A stretch of 64,000 nucleotides of DNA from contig NZ_FQXY01000010.1 in assembly GCF_900130125.1 (NCBI RefSeq), forward strand, positions 1,302,001-1,366,000, read 5' to 3'. The DNA is from Bacteroides congonensis (GTDB taxonomy: Bacteria; Bacteroidota; Bacteroidia; Bacteroidales; Bacteroidaceae). Under the pieces are notes generated by a model, which worked only from the letters and a program-made list of their open reading frames with translations, was not told the DNA's origin and did not search any database. Position 1 is the stretch's first letter; every line of letters starts with the position of its first letter. A program made the translations under genes and the position numbers. Shown here piece by piece: positions 1-9,336 of the stretch.

Positions 1-2952
1 CCGTTAATTGGTGTAACAATCATTTTGAAGAATGATTCTACAGTGCATTCATTAACAGATATGAATGGTAATTACAGTATTATTGTTCCTATGAGAAAGT
101 CAGTACTCTCTTTCCGTTATATTGGTTTTGTACCAAAAGAAGAAATTGTTGATAACCGGAAAGTTGTTAACGTACAGATGGTAGAGGATGTAGGTCAGTT
201 AGATGAAGTAGTAGTGGTTGCTTACGGTGCACAAAAAAAAGAATCGGTGGTCGGTTCTATTACTACATTGGCGCCTGAGAAGTTGAAAGTTTCTACAAGT
301 CGTTCATTGAGTAATAATTTAGCCGGTGTTGTTTCAGGTGTGCTTGCTGTACAGCGTTCCGGTGAGCCGGGCTATGATAACTCTACCTTTTGGATTCGTG
401 GTATCAGTACATTTGGGAAAGCAGGTGGAGACCCTTTGGTCTTAGTGGATGGTATTGAGCGTGATTTGAATAATATTGATCCAGAGGAGATTGAATCTTT
501 TTCTGTATTGAAGGATGCTGCTGCAAGTGCTGTTTATGGTGTGCGCGGTGCTAATGGTGTAGTGCTTATTAACACGAAACGTGGGCAGGTTGGTAAGCCG
601 CGTGTTGTGGTAAAGAGTGAATTTTCTTTTACTCAACCGGTTAAATTGCCTGAATATATTGGAGCAGCTGATTATATGCAAGTATTGGATGATGCCTTGA
701 TTGATACCGGACAGTCTCCTATGTATGCTGATAGAATCGCAAAGACTCGTTCTGGATATGATCCTGATTTATATCCGGATGTTGATTGGATTGATGCAAT
801 TTCTAAAGATAATGCATCTAATCAACGCGTGAGTGTCGATATCTCAGGAGGTACGGAGCGTCTGCGCTATTCGTTTGTTGCAGCAGTTTTTAATGAGCAG
901 GGCATTTTGCAACGAGACAAGAAGCAAGAATGGGATCCTTCTATCAAATTACAGCGATATAATGTTCGTTCAAATGTTGATTTAAAACTTTCTCCGACCA
1001 CTCAATTGCGCTTTAATATTGGTGGCTATTTACAGGACCGTAATTCTACTACTCAAGATGTTAGCTTGATTTTTAGTCGTGCATTCCGGGCTGTTCCTTT
1101 TACATTTCCTGCGCAGTATTCTTCAGGAGAAATGGCTGGAACGGAAGAAGGTAATGTTTGGGCAATGGCTACTCAAAGTGGCTATCAACGTACAAGTGCG
1201 AGTAAAATTGAAACATTGTTTTCATTGGAACAGGATTTGAAGTTTATAACACCGGGTTTAAAAGTTAAAGGTGTATTTTCTTTTGACCGTTATTCAAGTG
1301 GTACAGTGAAACGTTCAAAAACACCGGAATATTATAACGCTGCTACATCCCGAAACGAAGAAGGAGAACTTGTTCTGACAAAAAAGCAAAACGGTAGTAA
1401 TTTCTTGGGTTATGATAAATCTGCTGATTATGGGAATAAGAGTGTGTATATGGAGGCAAGCCTGATGTATGATCATACATTTGCAGAAAAACATGCAGTT
1501 TCCGGTTTGCTTTTATTTAATCGCCGTAATTACGATAAAGGTGAGAAATTGCCATATCGTACTCAGGGATTGGCAGGACGTGCTTCTTATACTTATGGTG
1601 GAAAATACATAGCTGAATTTAATTTTGGTTATAATGGTTCTGAAAATTTTGCTAAAGGTAAGCGATACGGTTTTTTCCCATCGGGAGCAATTGGTTGGAT
1701 TGTATCTGAAGAATCATTTATGCAGCCAATGAGAAATATTATTTCAAAGTTGAAATTACGTGCTTCTTATGGACAGACAGGTAATGCAAACTTGTCAGGA
1801 CGTCGTTTTGCTTATCTTTCTACCATATTAGATGATTATGAGACTTTGAAGTTGTATAAATGGGGAGTAGAGTCCGGATATTCAAAAAATGGTATGGCAG
1901 AAGGAGAGTTTGCGGTTTCGGACTTAACATGGGAAATTGTAAATAAAGCTAATATCGGTTTAGAATTAGGCTTGTTGAAAGGTTTGGTCGATTTACAGGT
2001 TGATGTTTTTGAAGAACGGCGTCACAATATCTTCATGGAACGTGCTACTGTACCGGCGACTGCCGGTTTTATTAAAAAGCCATGGAGCAATTATGGTAAA
2101 GTAACTAACCGTGGTGTTGAATTGTCATTGAATGTCAACAAACAGTTTAATAAAAATTTGTATATAAGTTTGATGGGTACTTTTACTTATGCTCATAATG
2201 AAATAATAGAAAAAGATGAACCTCAAGCTGTAATTGGTACAAATAGAGCTGAAACGGGGCATCCGGTCAACCAATTGTTTGGGTATGTCGCTGATAGGCT
2301 TTTTACTGAAGATGATTTTGCAGATGTGACAACAGGAACATTAAAAGAAGGTATTCCAACACAAAGTTTTACAGCTAAAGTGCGACCGGGTGATATCAAA
2401 TATGTAGATGTGAATAAGGATGGAGCGATTGATGCATTTGACCAATCACCGATAGGAGGCACTATTGATCCCGAGATTGTATATGGTTTTGGGCTGAATA
2501 TGAAGTGGAAAGATCTTGATTTTGGTGTATTATTCCAAGGAATTGGGAGAAGTTGGAATATTCTTTCAGGAAACATTATACCAGCTTCCAACAAAGGTAC
2601 TACTTATAATATATTCACTAATTATAATGATCGTTGGACCGTTGATAATCCTAGTCAGGATGTCTTTTATCCTCGTTTGGACTATGGAACCAACTCTAAC
2701 AATAGTCAGCCTTCTACATGGTGGTTGCGAGATATGAGTTTCATGCGTCTGAAGAATATTGAATTAGGATATTCATTCCCTAAAAAATGGATGCAGAATA
2801 TATTCATTTCTGGTGCGCGTATTTTTGTCAGAGGTACTAACTTGTTAACTTTCTCGAATTTTAAATTGTGGGATCCTGAAGTAAAAGATAAAACGGGTGC
2901 TGCTTATCCTGTAATGAAATCATTATCCGCAGGTTTTGAAATCAGATTCTAA
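1..2952 (+). CDS. SusC/RagA-family TonB-dependent outer-membrane transporter (5' end outside window)
   Basis: Outer-membrane beta-barrel importer for oligosaccharides, working with the SusD lipoprotein encoded next. The frame is open to the first base of the window, so the N-terminus (signal peptide and any STN domain) is missing. The visible part starts inside the carboxypeptidase-regulatory-like domain (PLIGVTI...DMNGNYSI), followed by the SusC hallmark LDEVVVVAYGAQKK, the plug domain (VLVDGIERD, SVLKDAAASAVYGVRGANGV) and the barrel, ending in an aromatic residue (FEIRF). Codon use is AT-rich, unlike the second SusC at 16336. Only 12 bases separate it from susD, so the two are co-transcribed. 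The family call is secure; the substrate cannot be read from the sequence. Confidence 0.95.
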   Translation, partial: PLIGVTIILKNDSTVHSLTDMNGNYSIIVPMRKSVLSFRYIGFVPKEEIVDNRKVVNVQMVEDVGQLDEVVVVAYGAQKKESVVGSITTLAPEKLKVSTSRSLSNNLAGVVSGVLAVQRSGEPGYDNSTFWIRGISTFGKAGGDPLVLVDGIERDLNNIDPEEIESFSVLKDAAASAVYGVRGANGVVLINTKRGQVGKPRVVVKSEFSFTQPVKLPEYIGAADYMQVLDDALIDTGQSPMYADRIAKTRSGYDPDLYPDVDWIDAISKDNASNQRVSVDISGGTERLRYSFVAAVFNEQGILQRDKKQEWDPSIKLQRYNVRSNVDLKLSPTTQLRFNIGGYLQDRNSTTQDVSLIFSRAFRAVPFTFPAQYSSGEMAGTEEGNVWAMATQSGYQRTSASKIETLFSLEQDLKFITPGLKVKGVFSFDRYSSGTVKRSKTPEYYNAATSRNEEGELVLTKKQNGSNFLGYDKSADYGNKSVYMEASLMYDHTFAEKHAVSGLLLFNRRNYDKGEKLPYRTQGLAGRASYTYGGKYIAEFNFGYNGSENFAKGKRYGFFPSGAIGWIVSEESFMQPMRNIISKLKLRASYGQTGNANLSGRRFAYLSTILDDYETLKLYKWGVESGYSKNGMAEGEFAVSDLTWEIVNKANIGLELGLLKGLVDLQVDVFEERRHNIFMERATVPATAGFIKKPWSNYGKVTNRGVELSLNVNKQFNKNLYISLMGTFTYAHNEIIEKDEPQAVIGTNRAETGHPVNQLFGYVADRLFTEDDFADVTTGTLKEGIPTQSFTAKVRPGDIKYVDVNKDGAIDAFDQSPIGGTIDPEIVYGFGLNMKWKDLDFGVLFQGIGRSWNILSGNIIPASNKGTTYNIFTNYNDRWTVDNPSQDVFYPRLDYGTNSNNSQPSTWWLRDMSFMRLKNIELGYSFPKKWMQNIFISGARIFVRGTNLLTFSNFKLWDPEVKDKTGAAYPVMKSLSAGFEIRF

Positions 2953-2964
2953 AGATATAATAGT

Positions 2965-4899
2965 ATGAAAAATAAAATAATAATATTTATTGCATTAGGC
3001 ATAACAGCTTTGTTTCCCATGTCTTCTTGTTCTGACTATTTGGATAAAGAGCCGGATGATCAATTGACATTGGAATCTGTATTTGAGAATAAGAACAATA
3101 TGGAACGTTGGTTGGCATATATTTATAGCTTAGTTCCTAAATTTTATACATATGATGGTGCTGATGCTGTTTCTGATGAATTAGCGCCTTCTGTAGGATG
3201 GGAGTCTCAGGGATTTAAAGCCATTTTCTACCAGAACGGAAACTGGACAGCGAATAGTGGAGGAGTAATTAGCTATTGGACAACTTTCCCAAGGGCTATT
3301 CGCTCGGCATATACTTTTATAAAATATGCCCATGCAATTGCGGATGTTTCGGAAAAAGAGGTTAATTATATGAAGGCTGAATGTCGCTTCCTTATTGCAC
3401 AATTTCATGCGATGATGGTCATGACTTATGGGGCTATTCCTATTATTCGTGAAGCTGCTGAAGAAACTACAGGAGAAAGCTTGTTGTTAAAACAAGAGCC
3501 TTTTTATACAGTAGTAGATTGGGCTGCAAATGAAATGCTTGAGGCTTCAAAAGAATTACCTCCGTTCTATGATGATGACAATAAATATGGTCGTATAACT
3601 TCTCTTACCTGTTTGGCTATACGTGCTCGCCTGCTTACTTTTGCCGCTAGCGATTTGGTTAATGGGAATCAGGATACTGACATGGTAAATATGAAGAATT
3701 GTGATGGTACGCCAATTTTTAATCCTGAACATGATTCAAATCGTTGGAGACAAGCTGTTGAAGCTAATAAGTTGGTGATTGATGAAGCCGAGAAATCGGG
3801 TCATAAGTTACATATTGAATATTTGAGTAATGGTGAAGATATCGACCCGTTCCTTTCTTATCAGAATGCATTGATGCTCCGTCGTAATCAAGGTAATTTA
3901 GAGATAATATATCCTAGGTCTTATGATGATGCAGGTTATTTCGATCGTCAGGCAAATCCGCGTAGTATGGGTGGAGCTGGTGCTATTGGGGTTACTCAGT
4001 CATTGGTTGATGCTTTCTTTATGAGGAATGGATTGATTCCTATTACCGGATATACGAATGACGGTGGAAGTCCTATTATAAATGAGGTTTCAGGATATAG
4101 CGAAAATGGATACTCAACGGCAGATGAATCTTTTAATACAAGATGGATGTATGGTACAGCGAAAGGAGATGCTGCAAAGGATCAGAATGTGATTGTACCG
4201 GCTAATACATATAAAATGTATTGTGGACGTGAACCCCGTTTCTATATATCAGTCTTATACAATGAAGAATATCATTGGGGCAAGAAGAAAGCTACAAACT
4301 TCTTTAATGGTGGTGAGGATGGAGGTCCCTCTCATGATTCACCATGTGCTGGTTATTTAATTCGTAAGCGTGTCGATCCTTCTGCAATTCCCACCGAAAG
4401 TAGTGGTAATTATAAGAATCGTCAAGGATGTTTGTACCGTTTGGCTGAAGCTTATCTGAGTTATGCTGAGTCTTTGAATGAATATAGTATTGATATGGGG
4501 ACATATGATTCTAATAAGAAGGAAATATTGAAATATATCAATAAAATCCGTGAGAGAGCAGGTATTCCTCAGTATAGTGAAGGTACGGAAGCTGGAAAGA
4601 TAACAGCACCGACCGATCCGAAAGAGATGCGTCAGTTAATTCGTAGAGAGAGACGAGTGGAAATGAATTGTGAAGCAGGATTACGTTTTGATGATTTACG
4701 CCGTTGGAAGGAAGCTGAAACTGCATTGAACGGAAAATTTTGGGGAATGAACATGCTGGCAAAGAAGGAGGATAGGGATTCTTATTATAAGCGTACTGTT
4801 TACCAAACAAGAAAGTTCATCAGTTATTGGTGGCCTATACCTCAAGATGAGATGGATGTGAATATAAACTTGAGACAATTGCCGGGATGGTGGAAATAA
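2965..4899 (+). CDS. SusD/RagB-family glycan-binding lipoprotein
   Basis: Surface lipoprotein of 644 residues that caps the partner SusC and delivers glycan to it. The signal peptide ends in a lipobox (MSSC, with Cys at about residue 22) followed by SDYLDKEPDD, typical of SusD. TPR-like helices (FLIAQFHAMMVMTYGAIPII) lie in the N-terminal half. The C-terminal RagB signature is clear (YLSYAESLNEY, IRERAGIPQY, LIRRERRVEMNCEAGLRFDDLRRW). It lies directly downstream of the susC gene and 24 bases upstream of the SusE-like gene. It is longer than the usual 500-600 residues, but no break is visible. Confidence 0.95.
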   Translation: MKNKIIIFIALGITALFPMSSCSDYLDKEPDDQLTLESVFENKNNMERWLAYIYSLVPKFYTYDGADAVSDELAPSVGWESQGFKAIFYQNGNWTANSGGVISYWTTFPRAIRSAYTFIKYAHAIADVSEKEVNYMKAECRFLIAQFHAMMVMTYGAIPIIREAAEETTGESLLLKQEPFYTVVDWAANEMLEASKELPPFYDDDNKYGRITSLTCLAIRARLLTFAASDLVNGNQDTDMVNMKNCDGTPIFNPEHDSNRWRQAVEANKLVIDEAEKSGHKLHIEYLSNGEDIDPFLSYQNALMLRRNQGNLEIIYPRSYDDAGYFDRQANPRSMGGAGAIGVTQSLVDAFFMRNGLIPITGYTNDGGSPIINEVSGYSENGYSTADESFNTRWMYGTAKGDAAKDQNVIVPANTYKMYCGREPRFYISVLYNEEYHWGKKKATNFFNGGEDGGPSHDSPCAGYLIRKRVDPSAIPTESSGNYKNRQGCLYRLAEAYLSYAESLNEYSIDMGTYDSNKKEILKYINKIRERAGIPQYSEGTEAGKITAPTDPKEMRQLIRRERRVEMNCEAGLRFDDLRRWKEAETALNGKFWGMNMLAKKEDRDSYYKRTVYQTRKFISYWWPIPQDEMDVNINLRQLPGWWK

Positions 4900-4923
4900 T
4901 GTTTTACCTTAAAAACAATAATT

Positions 4924-6159
4924 ATGAGTAAAATAGGATCATTATATAAGTGGTTGCCGATAGCAGCTGTAATATGCTTGAGCGCATGTAATGATGATGA
5001 CAAGAATAATAATCAATCGGATGTTACAGAATGTCTGGAACTGATCGCTTCGACTACGGATATAGAATTGGATGGAGACAGGCTGGATGATGTAGTGTTG
5101 ACTTTTGACTGGACTCCGGCACGGGAAATGCCGGAAGAATATATGGTTTCCTATGTGACGAAAATAGATATTGAAGGAAGTAATTTTAATTCTTGTGTGC
5201 GTAATGACGAAGAAGAAGGTGTGTTTAGTAAAAGTTACACAACAGCAGAATTACAGAATTTGTTGACAGAGAAATGGGGGCAATCCAGTAATAAATCTGC
5301 AACGATTCAATTTCGTGTCATAGCTAAATGGGACGGTGGAACTCGTTGGGTAAAACCGGAAGTCCGTACGGTATCAGTAAATGTTCGACCATATAAACCG
5401 ATTGTTTTCGATGCAGATAGAGTTTACCTTGATGGAACAGCAATGACCGGAGGAAGAATAACGATGAGTAAGACTATAGAGAATGAATATCAATATGCTT
5501 TCTTGGGTGATTTGAGGCAAGGAGAATTGGAGATTCCTGTAGAATTTGAAGGGGAAACTAATTATATCTGTCCGGCAGATGGAGAAGGTACTTTGCAAGA
5601 TGGCGAACAAGAAAATGTTGTGATGAGAGCAGAACCTATTGCATGGAATATTCCAAAAGATGGTGAATATCGTATTGTAGTTAATATGGAGAAAAAGACC
5701 GTGACGATTAATTCTCCTGATAAACCGTTAGAACCTGTAATTGTAGAATGGACTGGTAATGCTGGAGAATATAAAGATCAGGTTGTTCAAACTACTGTTA
5801 CGAAGTTATATGCTTATGGAGGTATGAATGGTTGGAGCAATACCTGTACTACAATTCTTACACCTAGCCAGGCAGATCCGTTGATATTCGTGTATAAAGG
5901 GGCAGCATTGAAGTCCGGTACAATCAAGTTTGTGGTATATGCGGCAGGTGATGCTAATACTACTAAGGCTTATGCATATAGCTGTCCGTTGACAAGTAGC
6001 GGAACTGCACAAACGTTACCAATAACTATTGGTTCTAATATGCAGTTGATGGGAGGTGATGGAGCTCAGCGTAATGCTTATTATAACTTAACGACTGCAG
6101 GTATCAATTTTATAGTCGTTAATTTACGAACTATGGAAGTGCGTTTTGATAAAAAATAG
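4924..6159 (+). CDS. SusE-like outer-membrane glycan-binding lipoprotein
   Basis: A 411-residue lipoprotein in the SusE/SusF position of the operon, expected to sit on the cell surface and bind glycan. The signal peptide ends in LSAC, and the Cys is followed by NDDDKNN, an acidic stretch typical of surface-exported Bacteroides lipoproteins. An N-terminal SusE-type immunoglobulin-like domain covers about residues 30-155. One middle beta module follows (VYLDGTAMTGGRITMSK to KKTVTINSP, about 165-270), then a C-terminal module (LYAYGGMNGWSNTC onward). The paralogue at 21488 has the same plan with the middle module doubled. A large-loop terminator-like hairpin follows the gene. Confidence 0.85.
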   Translation: MSKIGSLYKWLPIAAVICLSACNDDDKNNNQSDVTECLELIASTTDIELDGDRLDDVVLTFDWTPAREMPEEYMVSYVTKIDIEGSNFNSCVRNDEEEGVFSKSYTTAELQNLLTEKWGQSSNKSATIQFRVIAKWDGGTRWVKPEVRTVSVNVRPYKPIVFDADRVYLDGTAMTGGRITMSKTIENEYQYAFLGDLRQGELEIPVEFEGETNYICPADGEGTLQDGEQENVVMRAEPIAWNIPKDGEYRIVVNMEKKTVTINSPDKPLEPVIVEWTGNAGEYKDQVVQTTVTKLYAYGGMNGWSNTCTTILTPSQADPLIFVYKGAALKSGTIKFVVYAAGDANTTKAYAYSCPLTSSGTAQTLPITIGSNMQLMGGDGAQRNAYYNLTTAGINFIVVNLRTMEVRFDKK

Positions 6160-6188
6160 TAAGTATTTGTGATTAATGACATATTGAT

Positions 6189-6249
6189 TATTGCCGTATC
6201 GGAATAGCGATTTAGATACAAAAGGAATCTCTTGATAGATACGGCAATA
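6189..6249 (+). terminator. Terminator-like inverted repeat between the SusE-like and DUF4832 genes
   Basis: TATTGCCGTATC at 6189-6200 pairs perfectly with 6238-6249 (12 bp, 37-base loop), and GTTTTT follows the right arm. It lies inside the presumed operon. It could lower expression of the downstream genes relative to susCDE, or act on RNA stability. The long loop makes it a weaker intrinsic terminator than the one at 9160. Confidence 0.5.
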
Positions 6250-6276
6250 GTTTTTAATTAAATAAGATTGGAATAT

Positions 6277-7869
6277 ATGAAAATAGAGAAGATGCTATCG
6301 GTTGTAAGACTATGGGGGCTGGTTTGTTTACTTTCTTGTTCGGGGACTTTGTCTGCTTGTTCAGGTGGTGATGATGAAGTAAATGACGAGGGCGATAAAG
6401 GGCTTCCTGCCGGGAATGTAACAGTCAAAGTTGCTGGAGATAAAAAGACAGTTCTTCGTAATCCGTTAAACGGATGGGTGATGTATATGGGACGTGGTTG
6501 GGATGAGAACTTTTGGACCACCGAGGGATACGATAATATGAAAGTGCCGGAATTGGCAAAATCGGTCAAGGTTTCTGACTATGCAAGTACTTGTTATATT
6601 CGTACTAGTTGGAGTTCTTTAAATCCGAGCGAAGGTGTTTATATTTGGAACGATCCGAATGCCCGATTGACGAAATTGTTGAAAAGTGCATTGGATAGAA
6701 ATATGCGATTGTCTTTTCGTATAGTTGTGGATGGGCGTGATCAAGGCTTGAATACTCCCCAATATGTGTTTGATGCAGGAGCTGCATCTTATGCGGATCC
6801 TAATGGAAATAATGGAGAAAGCCGTAAATCGCCTTATCCTGACGACGAGATATTTCAGCAGAAATATGCTGCTTTTATTGAAGCGTTTGCCAAAGAATTT
6901 GATGATCCGGATAAGGTGGATTTTATTGATGCCTATGGATTAGGTAAGTGGGGAGAAGCACATACTATGATTTATAAAGATTATGCGAATAAGGAAAAAG
7001 TTTTTGAATGGATTACAAGCTTGTATTCGCGTTGTTTTAAGAAAGTTCCTTTGGTCATCAATTATCATAGATTAGTAGGTGCCAATAATACTTCAGGTTG
7101 GGGTGCGGTAGCCTCGGATACAGAAAAGCTTTTAAGTAGTGCAATAAATAAGGGATATAGTCTACGTCATGATGCTTTTGGTATGACGGGTTATTATCAG
7201 GATTGGGAAAAGCAGTATGCTGAAAGATGGAATTATAAACGTCCTATAATAATGGAAGGTGGTTGGATTACTGGAGGAACGCACCGTTATTGGATTGACC
7301 CGAGTGGAAAATATAGAGAAGGTCATCCGGAAGATGTTCGTCAGGGGGAATTTGACGCTTCTGCTGAAGCACATGTAAATATGATGGATTTTCGTGTGGG
7401 AGATGAAACAAATTCATGGTTTACCAAATGCTTTTCTTTGGTACAGCGTTTTGTTACCGAAGGAGGATATCGTTTATATCCCGATATGATTTCTTTGCCG
7501 AAAGATGCGACAAGTGGGCAGAAGGTGTCAATTGTTCATCGTTGGAATAATATGGGATGGGGATATTGCCCTACGAATATACCGCAGTGGAATCAAAAGT
7601 ATAAAGTTGCGTTTGCATTGTTGGACAATAATGATAAAGTGGTAAAAGTATTTGTTGATGAGCAAACAGACTTGTCTACATGGCTAAAAGGAAAACCGAC
7701 TACATATAACTTCGATTTAACAATGAAAGGGGTTTCTGTTGGAGTTTACAACTGGGCTGTAGGACTTGTTGATACAACCAAGGATAATGAGATTGGTTTG
7801 CAAATGGCTGTAACAAAGAATCTGACAGATTCTGGTTGGGTGAAATTGCTGCAAGTCACTGTAAAGTGA
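6277..7869 (+). CDS. DUF4832/DUF4874-family lipoprotein, paralogue 1 (glycoside-hydrolase-like)
   Basis: A 530-residue lipoprotein of uncharacterised function. The ATG at 6277 is preferred over an upstream TTG because it directly precedes a clean signal peptide ending in the lipobox LSAC, followed by SGGDDE. The N-terminal part (RNPLNGWVMYMGRGWDENFW) matches the DUF4874 type. The middle looks like a TIM barrel with strand-end motifs GLGKWGE (Glu about 227), VPLVINYHRL, RHDAFGM and PIIMEGGW (Glu about 327). The C-terminal beta domain (WNNMGWGYCPTNIPQW, then YNWAVGLVDTT) matches DUF4832. The paired glutamates and the position after SusE suggest a surface glycoside hydrolase, but this is inference. 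Paralogues are at 14723 and 23223. Confidence 0.8.
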   Translation: MKIEKMLSVVRLWGLVCLLSCSGTLSACSGGDDEVNDEGDKGLPAGNVTVKVAGDKKTVLRNPLNGWVMYMGRGWDENFWTTEGYDNMKVPELAKSVKVSDYASTCYIRTSWSSLNPSEGVYIWNDPNARLTKLLKSALDRNMRLSFRIVVDGRDQGLNTPQYVFDAGAASYADPNGNNGESRKSPYPDDEIFQQKYAAFIEAFAKEFDDPDKVDFIDAYGLGKWGEAHTMIYKDYANKEKVFEWITSLYSRCFKKVPLVINYHRLVGANNTSGWGAVASDTEKLLSSAINKGYSLRHDAFGMTGYYQDWEKQYAERWNYKRPIIMEGGWITGGTHRYWIDPSGKYREGHPEDVRQGEFDASAEAHVNMMDFRVGDETNSWFTKCFSLVQRFVTEGGYRLYPDMISLPKDATSGQKVSIVHRWNNMGWGYCPTNIPQWNQKYKVAFALLDNNDKVVKVFVDEQTDLSTWLKGKPTTYNFDLTMKGVSVGVYNWAVGLVDTTKDNEIGLQMAVTKNLTDSGWVKLLQVTVK

Positions 7870-7935
7870 TTTATTGAATAATTTCATTTATTTCCTGCAT
7901 TTGATTGGACGGAGTAGTAACTAAAATTAATTATT

Positions 7936-9141
7936 ATGAAGACTTTATTTTGGAAAAGCAAATCACTATGGAGTGGTTTACTTCTATTATATATATTCCT
8001 GTCGTTTGGAAATGTATTTACATCATGCTCAGATGATGAAAAACCTTATCCTTATTTGAACAATAAGTGGATGATAGTAGCCTCAGAACAGGTAACTGTA
8101 ATGACTGGCGAAGAAACCAATGTGAATATTACATTTAGCTCAGATGAAGAACGTGAATTGGAGTATGTTTGTACTTCTTCTAATCCTGATGTGGCTACAG
8201 TTACTCAGAACTATGATAGAAGTATTACTATAGCGGGTATTTCTTCCGGAAAGGCTTCTATCAAGATAGAATGTCCGGGAGAAACAAAACGTCTTTCAGC
8301 TTCTATTTCCGTGACGGTTAATCAAAGTCCGACAAGAATATTGGCAATAGGTAATAGCTTTTCTCAGGATGCGGTAGAACAATATTTGTACGACCTGGCT
8401 CAGGCGGCTGGTATTGAAGTTGTCATTGGGAATATGTATATAGGTGGATGTGATTTGGACAAACATCTGAATAATATGAAAGGTGATAATGCAGCTTATG
8501 AATATAGAAAGGTTAAAGATGGAAAGAAGGTGAATAAAGGTAATTATCGCTTGTCTGATGCCTTGATTGATGAAAAATGGGATTACATTAGTTTGCAGCA
8601 GGCAAGCGGGAAGTCGGGTAAGTATGAAACTTACGCCGCACTAGCGGATTTGATAGCTGAAGTACAGACATTTCGTCCAAAAGCAAAGTTGATGTGGCAT
8701 CAGACATGGGCTTACGCTTCTTCGTCAACACATGAAAGTTTTCCGGATTATAATAGGGATCAGATGACTATGTATAATGCGATTGTGTCGGCGGCCAACC
8801 AAGCAATGCAAGATAATACAGAACTCAATATATTGATTCCTTCAGGAACTGCTATTCAGAATGGACGTACTTCTTTCTTGGGAGATTCCTTCAATAGGGA
8901 TGGTTATCATTTGGAAGTAACTTATGGTCGCTATACGGCGGCATGCACTTGGTTTGAGGCTATTTTTAGGCAAACGGTAGTTGGAAATTCATATGCGCCT
9001 CAAACTATTGATCCGCAAATAGTCAAGATTGCTCAAAATGCGGCGCATCTGGCAGTAGTGAAACCGGATGCAGTTACTGATATGGTTGATTTTGTAAAAC
9101 CGGAAACTATATCGGGTGGGTTGAAAACACCTATTTATTAG
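7936..9141 (+). CDS. DUF4886 (SGNH-hydrolase-like) lipoprotein with N-terminal Ig-like domain
   Basis: A 401-residue lipoprotein with a signal peptide ending in FTSC, then SDDEKP. Residues about 45-130 form a bacterial Ig-like (BIG2-type) domain (VTVMTGEETNVNITF to ISVTVNQ). From about 135 comes the DUF4886 domain, whose IGNSFSQDA gives a candidate SGNH/GDSL nucleophile Ser141 and whose RDGYHL offers the Asp/His pair. Esterase or deacetylase activity on a glycan is plausible but not shown. The paralogue at 32028 is nearly collinear but carries about 200 extra C-terminal residues; this protein stops exactly at that domain border (LKTPIY). A terminator follows. Confidence 0.8.
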   Translation: MKTLFWKSKSLWSGLLLLYIFLSFGNVFTSCSDDEKPYPYLNNKWMIVASEQVTVMTGEETNVNITFSSDEERELEYVCTSSNPDVATVTQNYDRSITIAGISSGKASIKIECPGETKRLSASISVTVNQSPTRILAIGNSFSQDAVEQYLYDLAQAAGIEVVIGNMYIGGCDLDKHLNNMKGDNAAYEYRKVKDGKKVNKGNYRLSDALIDEKWDYISLQQASGKSGKYETYAALADLIAEVQTFRPKAKLMWHQTWAYASSSTHESFPDYNRDQMTMYNAIVSAANQAMQDNTELNILIPSGTAIQNGRTSFLGDSFNRDGYHLEVTYGRYTAACTWFEAIFRQTVVGNSYAPQTIDPQIVKIAQNAAHLAVVKPDAVTDMVDFVKPETISGGLKTPIY

Positions 9142-9159
9142 GACAGATTTAGATAGCGC

Positions 9160-9190
9160 AAGGTCATCGGATTGATGGCCTTGTTTTCCT
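9160..9190 (+). terminator. Rho-independent terminator ending the first PUL transcript
   Basis: The stem AAGGTCATC (9160-9168) pairs with GATGGCCTT (9174-9182), with one G-U pair and a 5-base loop, and is followed by GTTTTCCT. It separates the susCDE/DUF4832/DUF4886 unit from the GH3 gene at 9337. Confidence 0.75.
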
Positions 9191-9336
9191 ATAAATTGGG
9201 ATGATTATGAAATAAAATAAGTTCTATCCCGTTTCTGCCTATCAGGAGATTACTGGCTTTTTCGCGTGGGAATGTATCTTCCATATGACCAGTAGAAATT
9301 GGATTAATAGAATAATAACTAACCGACATAAACGTA

